Below, piece after piece: positions 51,063-56,360 of a stretch of 56,360 nt of DNA (position 1 is its first letter; the number at the start of each line of letters is the position of its first letter). A model generated the notes under the pieces. The model was not told the DNA's origin. It did not search any database and saw only the letters and a list, made by a program, of their open reading frames with translations. The stretch is from Vreelandella maris (GTDB taxonomy: Bacteria > Pseudomonadota > Gammaproteobacteria > Pseudomonadales > Halomonadaceae): NCBI RefSeq assembly GCF_013371085.1, contig NZ_JABWCV010000027.1:1-56360 (forward strand), in the 5' to 3' direction. The position numbers were made by a program, and so were the translations under genes.

Positions 51063-51563
51063 ATGACTATCAAGCGTACTCTCATGGGTCTGGCTGCCAC
51101 ATCAATGCTGCTGTTGGCTGCTGGTTGTGCTGCCCCGCAAGGGTCTGGCATGTTGCAGAACTCAGCCGTCAGCGCGATCACTGATGTGCTAGGAAGTCGC
51201 AACAACAATAGCGTCAGCGCAGCAGGAGCAGACTCGGCCAGTCACATGCAGGGCGTTCAGGGTTTGGTTAATGGCGGAAAAGCAGGTATGAGCGGTGCCG
51301 CCTACGGTGCTGTTGGCGCTGGCGCGCTAGGTCTGGCTGACAAGGGGATGCGAAGCGCTTTCACCGCATTGCAGGGCGAATCCGAAGTCGGGTTCGAGGA
51401 CGTTGCCAACATGAAACAGAACATCGTCAAGAGCGATACTTATGTCGATGGTGAAGGCCGTACTTGCATTGATTACCACATCACTGTCACTGGTGGCCCC
51501 GAGGACAATGATCAGAATGTCACGACTTGCCAGAATGCCGGTGGCGACTGGGAACGAATCTGA
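51063..51563 (+). CDS. Lipoprotein, 166 aa, with Gly/Ala-rich middle
   Basis: The product has a lipoprotein signal (LLLAAGC, Cys22) and a low-complexity Gly/Ala/Ser middle (AGMSGAAYGAVGAGALGLA) able to cross or line a membrane, then VGFEDVANMKQNIVKSDTYV and two Cys (RTCIDYH, TTCQNAG) that may pair. AAAAGGGG precedes ATG 51063. I do not recognise the family; entry-exclusion or surface proteins of plasmids have similar features, but nothing here proves it. Confidence 0.65.
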   Translation: MTIKRTLMGLAATSMLLLAAGCAAPQGSGMLQNSAVSAITDVLGSRNNNSVSAAGADSASHMQGVQGLVNGGKAGMSGAAYGAVGAGALGLADKGMRSAFTALQGESEVGFEDVANMKQNIVKSDTYVDGEGRTCIDYHITVTGGPEDNDQNVTTCQNAGGDWERI

Positions 51564-51613
51564 TTCGATCAGCGGCCACTCTATTAGTGGCCGCTCAGCT
51601 TTTGGAGGGCAAA

Positions 51614-51835
51614 ATGGCTGACGATAATCTCAATACATCGCGGTTCGATAAGTCTGCTTTGGACATGACGAGACTGGAAGCCTTTACGATGACCGCCATG
51701 CACGCCATTCTGCTTGGTGAGGGAGGGGGTAAATTAAGCCCCGAGGAAGTCGGCGAGAGCGCGGCAGCCTTTGCCGAAGCATCGCTCTCCGCGGCCTCTG
51801 AAACGCTCGATGACCACGACACGAAACCGAGTTAA
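51614..51835 (+). CDS. Hypothetical protein, 73 aa
   Basis: I do not recognise this protein. It is acidic and helical: ALDMTRLEAFTMTAMHAILL and PEEVGESAAAFAEASLSAAS. TTGGAGGGC precedes ATG 51614, which I prefer to the longer frame to 51527 that overlaps the lipoprotein gene. It lies 50 bp after that gene on the same strand and before a terminator-like hairpin, so the two form a small operon. Confidence 0.6.
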   Translation: MADDNLNTSRFDKSALDMTRLEAFTMTAMHAILLGEGGGKLSPEEVGESAAAFAEASLSAASETLDDHDTKPS

Positions 51836-51860
51836 CCCCATGCAAGACTGCAAGTACGCG

Positions 51861-51895
51861 ATCGGGCAGCAACCTTAACGGTTTGCTGCTCGATT
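51861..51895 (+). terminator. Probable intrinsic terminator
   Basis: GCAGCAACC and GGTTTGCTGC pair with a bulge around TTAAC, followed by TCGATTTCGTT on the plus strand. The T run is poor, so confidence is moderate. Confidence 0.5.
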
Positions 51896-51915
51896 TCGTT
51901 GGAGGCAGGTTTAAT

Positions 51916-51933
51916 TGTTTCGCATGCGAAACA
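51916..51933. promoter_or_regulatory. Perfect parS-like palindrome at the end of a plus-strand operon
   Basis: TGTTTCGCATGCGAAACA is perfect. It lies between a terminator and a chemoreceptor remnant, with no gene start next to it, so a role in segregation is more likely than promoter control. Confidence 0.75.
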
Positions 51934-51960
51934 GAGCAATGCCTACTAGGTCATTGACTA

Positions 51961-52230
51961 TCAAGTTGATGCAATCACCTGAGCCGGAAATAGGTCACCG
52001 CGCAACTTGAAGCGCCCTACCATTGAGGCCAATCGTTCGGCGTGCTCGCTGAGCTGATCGGTCGACATGGTGGACAGCTCGGCTAGAGATGCGTTCTGCT
52101 TTGTCATGCGATCCAGCTCCGCCACGGCGATATTCACCTGGCCGATGCCGTCGCTCTGCTCGCCAGCGGCATGACTGATCTCGCTTAGCATGCCAGCGAC
52201 GCGTTGTACGCCCGCCATCAATTCATTCAA
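51961..52230 (-). pseudogene. C-terminal fragment of a methyl-accepting chemotaxis protein
   Basis: The frame reads MSEISHAAGEQSDGIGQVNIAVAELDRMTKQNA, given here as fragments of the MCP hairpin tip and following adaptation helix, and ends with the usual helical tail. The ligand-binding and membrane parts are missing, and the 5' side joins an IS1595-type transposase fragment near 52230. No start with a ribosome site is seen. Confidence 0.8.
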
Positions 52231-52244
52231 GTAATCTACTGTTC

Positions 52245-52562
52245 ATGAGTTCCTGGGGCCGATCATCAATTGCGACTCGATTTTATGTTCGGATGGGCAT
52301 AGCTGGTATAACATCTTCTCTGCTAACCATGGTATTGCTCACGCTCGATAATCAGCGCGTGATCGGCAAGGAATATCACATTCAGAACGTCAACAGCTAT
52401 ATGAGCCGCTTAAAGGGATGGATGGGGCGCTTTCATGGAGTGGGAACGGTGTACTTACCCAACTATTTGGCATGGCGACGTTTGTTTGAAACCGCAGAGC
52501 CAACGGAGGAGATGTGGCTACGTATAGCGATTGGCTCAAACCAACAAAAGATACCAACATAG
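52245..52562 (+). pseudogene. C-terminal fragment of an IS1595-family transposase
   Basis: The plus-strand end reads HIQNVNSYMSRLKGWMGRFHG and VYLPNYLAWRRLFE, the typical end of IS1595-family (ISXO2-like) transposases (NVN.Y.SR.K.W..RF.GV.T.YL.NYL.WRR). The N-terminal zinc ribbon and the catalytic DDE/N residues are absent. The expected initial part is replaced by unrelated sequence near 52300. Confidence 0.75.
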
Positions 52563-52660
52563 CCATATAAATACAGAATTCAGAGATTCGGCAGGTCTGC
52601 TGCAAGCTAGGCAGAAGGAGGGGGTCTCAAACCGTCCCTGTCCAAGGGCGGGGAAAGGCG

Positions 52661-53125
52661 CTACAAGCGCTTATCCGGGGTGAACGAGACTTCCCTGGCA
52701 CTGTCAGCCAATGCCTGGAAATAGGAGTGACTGGGGTTGATCAGGTAGTTCGTTTCTCGAGGCACCACGACACTTGGGACTACTAGCGCGAGGCTCGATT
52801 GGCTCTCAAGCCAGCTGTCGCCGATCTCCGCGGTCGAGGCGGGCGCCGGCTCCTCCATCCAGTCTTCCGGCAGACTATCGGCAGGCAGGCGCATCAGCGC
52901 ATTTTCCGGGATAGTCACCTCCAACAGCGCATAGTGTGTCAGCAACCGATAGTCATCAAGATGAACCATCACCTCAAGCATAGCCAGTGATTCAGCACTG
53001 GCGAGGTACACACAGGCCTTCCCCTTGCTATTCCATCGACCGCCGTACAAGCGGGCTCCCTCCCCATCGAAGGCCGTCTGGAGCCACTTCCGCTTTACGA
53101 GGCGGTAACCACGAACCGTACTCAC
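52661..53125 (-). CDS. RES-domain toxin of an intact RES-Xre module
   Basis: The 154-residue toxin degrades NAD+ in characterised homologues. It starts at GTG 53125, overlapping the antitoxin stop (GTGA). The RES core is complete: YRLVKRKWLQTAFDGEGARLYGGRWNSKG (Arg and the GEGA/GGRWN motif), CVYLASAESLAMLEVMVHL (the conserved Glu), SLALVVPSVVVPRETNYLINPSH (the Ser-containing end). Length is normal. Unlike the module at 33 kb, this gene has no lesion. Confidence 0.92.
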   Translation of the reverse strand: MSTVRGYRLVKRKWLQTAFDGEGARLYGGRWNSKGKACVYLASAESLAMLEVMVHLDDYRLLTHYALLEVTIPENALMRLPADSLPEDWMEEPAPASTAEIGDSWLESQSSLALVVPSVVVPRETNYLINPSHSYFQALADSAREVSFTPDKRL

Positions 53126-53574
53126 GCGAAAACGCCGTGCTCAAGCCGTCCGATCAGATCCAGCACAGCTTCAGCGCCAGCAGTCGTCGCCACCATTTCC
53201 ACCGGTCGCCGACCACCGAGACCGCGCACCGGATTGAGGAGCCAGCGCCTCGCCCGCTGTTGATCTCCTTCAAAGAGATCAACAGCGCTCTTGTAGACCT
53301 CGGCAAAGCGGTACAGCCGATCGCCTTCGTCTTGCTTGAAGCGCCCAGCCGTGGCTCTTCGCTGCAATGTCGCTGGCTTGATAACGACATAACGCGCCAG
53401 CTCCTTGCTTTCCAGGCCAGACGCCACAGCAAGTTCCGTGTAGACCTTGTACGGGACGCCTTTTTCCAAAGCCTCATGCAGTTGTGCCCCACGCGCTGGA
53501 AGACCCAGGGCCTTCCAAAAGTCGTCTTTCTTGGGCTTAGGCTTCGGCCGATACTCTTCGATGGCAGCTTCCAT
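53122..53574 (-). CDS. Xre/MbcA/ParS-type antitoxin (second module)
   Basis: The 150-residue antitoxin has an Xre-like N-terminal part (KKDDFWKALGLPARG, ARYVVIKPATLQRRATAGRF) and the C-terminal toxin-binding domain (AEVYKSAVDLFEGDQQRARRWLLNPVRGLGGRRPVEM in part, with NPV.GL...P). GGAGGGGAGGCC precedes ATG 53574, better than other starts. It overlaps the RES gene by four bases. As an intact pair, this module may add to plasmid maintenance. Confidence 0.9.
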   Translation of the reverse strand: MEAAIEEYRPKPKPKKDDFWKALGLPARGAQLHEALEKGVPYKVYTELAVASGLESKELARYVVIKPATLQRRATAGRFKQDEGDRLYRFAEVYKSAVDLFEGDQQRARRWLLNPVRGLGGRRPVEMVATTAGAEAVLDLIGRLEHGVFA

Positions 53575-53786
53575 GGCCTCCCCTCCACTCATTTGATATA
53601 ACAACAGTGTATCAGAAGATCGAAAGACTGCCACTGCGGTTGCAACTCCAGGCAGATCTAGGCGCGGGCACCTATAGCGCCTCTGCGCTACAGCTTGCCC
53701 AAGGGCTGCATCGCAACATTGCTTATCGCGTAAGCAAGGCCCCAACAGAGAGTGGTAAAGTAGACCGAAAGAACAGGAGAGGTTGC

Positions 53787-54314
53787 ATGCCCACGTCCAC
53801 CGATCATAACCAAGTGTTTGAAAATAGCGTACTTCAAGCGGCTAAAGAGCTATTGGAGACAAAGCTCGCGACCCTGCCTTGGCATCAGTTCGAACTTGAG
53901 TACCATTCGCCTACAGGCAGAGCGAGATTGCAGGTCCGTTGTCAGCAAGAAGCCGATTCTCCTGTCAGAACCTTGGTCCTCTCTGTCACCTTCTTGCACG
54001 ACTCCGAAGAGCTTCAGCTTAGTAACATAATGATGCCGCTCGCCCTACGTTGGGAGCGGCTTGGCAAGCGCACTATTAAGGCCATCTTCGAGGTTGCTCA
54101 TCCAGCCGGCTACGATCTCTTCCTCATAGATACGGTCCCGTCCTTCCATGATCGACTTCTGAAGCGGAACGCTCGAGCTGTGACCGATGACATTGTGATG
54201 ATCACACCGGAAACTGACCTCGTGAGTGACATTGGCAGTCCAAAGCCCAATTCTAGCGAAGTGCGCGGCTATTCAATCTTCGACGTTCTCGATGAACTAG
54301 ATGCGGACGCCTAG
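53787..54314 (+). CDS. Hypothetical protein, 175 aa
   Basis: I do not recognise this protein. It is soluble: VFENSVLQAAKELLETKLATL, WHQFELEYHSPTGRARLQV, a beta strand series (TLVLSVTFLHD) and a C-terminal acidic end (DVLDELDADA). AGGAGAGG precedes ATG 53787, so the longer frame from 53607 is not needed. It lies divergently from the RES-Xre pair and before a CoiA-like gene on the same strand, 161 bp away. Confidence 0.6.
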   Translation: MPTSTDHNQVFENSVLQAAKELLETKLATLPWHQFELEYHSPTGRARLQVRCQQEADSPVRTLVLSVTFLHDSEELQLSNIMMPLALRWERLGKRTIKAIFEVAHPAGYDLFLIDTVPSFHDRLLKRNARAVTDDIVMITPETDLVSDIGSPKPNSSEVRGYSIFDVLDELDADA

Positions 54315-54475
54315 CTTAAGATCGATTGATGGCGAGCCAAAACTGACAACTTAGCAGCTCACCACTATCGAGCAGGGCGGTTAGCTTCCGGCTGTAATTC
54401 ACGCCGCCTAGTCCCTTTACCAGGGGAGAGCTATCGAGCACACTCGCTCAGCACAACCTCTCTTGACGCAATTAC

Positions 54476-55969
54476 ATGAAAAACAGCGCAAAAATCCCTT
54501 ACGGCATCCGCAATAACAGGTTGGTGCATATCAGCCAGCTCACAAGGGCCGAACGCGGCGGCCGTTGCGGCTGTGTCTGTCCTGAATGCAGAACACCGCT
54601 TGAAGCGAGAATGGGGGATATTGTCCGTCACTATTTCGCACATGCCAGAGGGACCCGACCATGCGCTGGGGGCACTGAAACCGGAATACACCTAGCCGCA
54701 AAGCAGTTGATCGCAGACCGAAAGGAAATACCCATTCCTCTGCTTCAGGCGGTACTTGAGGCGAAGGATAGCCTTGGCTACAAGCACACCGAATCTAAGG
54801 TCATTTTCCCCGGCCACGATCGGCAGCCGGTGGATGACACAAAACTTGAGTTCAGCTTGGGGGACATCCGCCCTGACCTTATCGTGAGCTTGGGTCAGAT
54901 AGAAATCCTAGTCGAGGTGGCCGTAACCCATTTCATCGACGCGGAAAAGCAGCAGCGGCTTGAGTCCCGTGGCCAGCGCTGCATCGAAATCGACCTGGGG
55001 GACATACCACGGAACCTAACACCGGTCGAGCTCGAAGAGCATGTATTTAACTATCAACGAGCCTACTGGATCGTAAATCCCAAGATCGAAGCGGAGCAGG
55101 AAAAGCTACGCCCAAGACTTCAGCAGCAGATCGAGAAGGCCAACAAACGAATAGCACAGGCGAATATCGCAAGGGAACAAGAGGAGCAGCGACAACGTGA
55201 ACAACATGCCCGGATGGAAGCTTATTTTAAAGCTCAGGAACAGAAACACGCTGAATTAAAACGCCAACGGGAGGAGGAGCAACGCCGGGCGAGAGAAAAA
55301 GCGACCGAGCAGGCCGAAATCCGACGACGCGAAGCCGAGGTTGCACGTCAACTCGAAGCTAAAGCCGAGCGGCATCGGCAACAGAAAACCTGGGAGCAAG
55401 AGCGTCAGCAACTCGATCTTCATGAGATGCGCCATCTCGCCATGGAACTTTTCGCGTCCTGTCAGCGTATTCATGCCAGGTCTGGCAAGGTGGCTACATC
55501 AACACGGTTCTGCTTGCCGATGGCCCGGCACAACCTCGAACGAGATATTCACAAAATGGACCTGGAAGCCATTCCTACCGCGGTTGAGACACGCACGGAA
55601 TATGACTGGATGTTCGGGGTGCCGTCTCGTGAGTGGAAACTCGTGGCCTTGCTAGGCGTCGTCTATACCCGTGAGAGCATACAAAGCCGATACTGGATCT
55701 CAATCCAAGCCATCGAGCGCTATCTTGGGGAGTTCGGATACCAGCCTATTGTCGCTCTTCAGCGTGCCGAGCAGTTGCTGAATACTGCTCGTTACTACCA
55801 TATTCTCGCAGAAGATCCTGCGTTAATGGCGTTGGAGCTACTTCCAAGGCCGCTGGATGCGATTGCAGAATTCGTTGGCGAATTGGACAATTTCAATATG
55901 ATTCATCTGCTAGCTGCCAAGCTGGATGAACTTGCGTTCATACCCAAGCCTGCTAACAGCTGGCGCTAA
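54476..55969 (+). CDS. CoiA-like protein with nuclease-like fold and long coiled coil
   Basis: The 497-residue protein starts with a CoiA-type zinc ribbon (RCGCVCPECRTPLEARMGDIVRHYFAH), then DIRPDLIVSLGQIEILVEVAVTHFID, where D and the E-x-A/V pair fit a PD-(D/E)xK nuclease core, as predicted for CoiA. A long Gln/Arg/Glu coiled coil covers about residues 200-330. A C-terminal helical domain follows. CoiA helps process DNA during transformation. No clear ribosome site is visible before ATG 54476, so the start may be elsewhere. It lies near the second RES-Xre pair. Confidence 0.8.
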   Translation: MKNSAKIPYGIRNNRLVHISQLTRAERGGRCGCVCPECRTPLEARMGDIVRHYFAHARGTRPCAGGTETGIHLAAKQLIADRKEIPIPLLQAVLEAKDSLGYKHTESKVIFPGHDRQPVDDTKLEFSLGDIRPDLIVSLGQIEILVEVAVTHFIDAEKQQRLESRGQRCIEIDLGDIPRNLTPVELEEHVFNYQRAYWIVNPKIEAEQEKLRPRLQQQIEKANKRIAQANIAREQEEQRQREQHARMEAYFKAQEQKHAELKRQREEEQRRAREKATEQAEIRRREAEVARQLEAKAERHRQQKTWEQERQQLDLHEMRHLAMELFASCQRIHARSGKVATSTRFCLPMARHNLERDIHKMDLEAIPTAVETRTEYDWMFGVPSREWKLVALLGVVYTRESIQSRYWISIQAIERYLGEFGYQPIVALQRAEQLLNTARYYHILAEDPALMALELLPRPLDAIAEFVGELDNFNMIHLLAAKLDELAFIPKPANSWR

Positions 55970-56360
55970 TACCATCAGCACAAGCAAAGTGGCCGCTCAA
56001 GCTGAGAGTAACTGTGATTCGGCGATAGCCGCTGCGTCCTAGAAGACTTTGAGTAGGAGGTCGTCAGAATTAACCTTGCCCTCTTTCACATACTGGACCA
56101 GTCAATATTCTTCGTACACTTGTCTATCTCGTAGCAATCGATATTTATACTTATTTATAAAAAAACTGGTAACGCTTTACTGCAATATCCCAAGCGCGTT
56201 CAGCCTCAATACGACTATTTAATACAAGCGTTCTTATATTCCTGAATCCGTGAGACCGGCCCCCAGGAATGCTTCTAACCTACTGAACTGCATGGCAATA
56301 TAGCGAATATCGCCATTCACCCAGACAGTGCCATGCCCAACGTCAAGTTCCGCGCCAGTC
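55970..56360. other. Region without a supported gene
   Basis: This final 391 bp is AT-rich in the middle (56130-56170, several TTTATA words). No frame longer than 60 codons with a ribosome site is apparent, and no repeat of the leader or parS-like type occurs. Confidence 0.4.

Overview
The window is a large piece of a conjugative plasmid (or integrated plasmid-like element) of a gammaproteobacterium. The F-type transfer proteins, the KorA/KorB-like control proteins, the mercury resistance module and the moderately GC-rich codon use fit a marine or halophilic host such as the Halomonadaceae. The host name is inference. No replication initiator, oriV, tRNA, rRNA or CRISPR array was seen.

Layout. 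1-1.2 kb: the tail of an IS3-family transposase cuts off an MmeI-like restriction-modification gene. 1.3-4.7 kb: partition block on the minus strand (ParA, a KorB-type ParB, a small winged-helix protein, a truncated RdgC). 5-9.2 kb: small unknown genes, a DsbC-like isomerase, a TrbI-like protein, SSB. 9.3-16.8 kb: a decayed ISL3 transposase and a mercury module (merR, merT, merP, merA) with an extra MerR-type promoter that probably serves a DUF3231-like gene and a pyridine nucleotide-disulfide reductase. 17-22.2 kb: plasmid genes of unknown function, most preceded by a shared leader hairpin. 22.3-28 kb: accessory debris plus sulfur genes (persulfide dioxygenase, Blh-type phosphatase, a YeeE/AcuI chimera, a SulP remnant). 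28.16-32.01 kb: a 3853-bp Tn402-like element with 25-bp inverted ends and a CCTGG target duplication, carrying a broken CHASE4-GGDEF-EAL gene and a dead resolvase. 32.5-33.6 kb: a damaged RES-Xre toxin-antitoxin pair. 33.7-46.8 kb: a 14-gene, tightly overlapping transfer operon on the minus strand (small membrane protein, DsbA-like, OmpA-like, OB-fold-like, transglycosylase, pilin TraA, TraL, TraE, TraK, TraB, TraV, TraC, M48 protease, HD-domain protein). 46.9-56 kb: a DUF4942/adenine methyltransferase gene split by a frameshift, a KorA-like repressor, small operons, a second and intact RES-Xre pair, and a CoiA-like protein.

Two repeated elements link the backbone. (1) An 18-bp palindrome, TGTTTCGCATGCGAAACA or close variants, occurs seven times: before parA, upstream of four leader-bearing operons, inside the HD-domain gene, and at 51.9 kb. 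Its arms match the classical parS arms, so it is the likely binding site of the KorB-type ParB. (2) A 60-75 nt leader occurs eight times, always on the minus strand and directly before a start codon. A hairpin pairs a CTCCTCT-like strand with the GAGGAG Shine-Dalgarno sequence, and the pairing is kept by compensatory changes between copies. Together these look like a plasmid-wide control network similar in logic to the KorA/KorB network of IncP plasmids, with an added RNA or single-stranded-DNA layer. Nonsense and frameshift lesions are concentrated in the accessory segment (9-33 kb), but two backbone genes (16.97-18.2 and 47.2-48.8 kb) are also split by a single lesion each.
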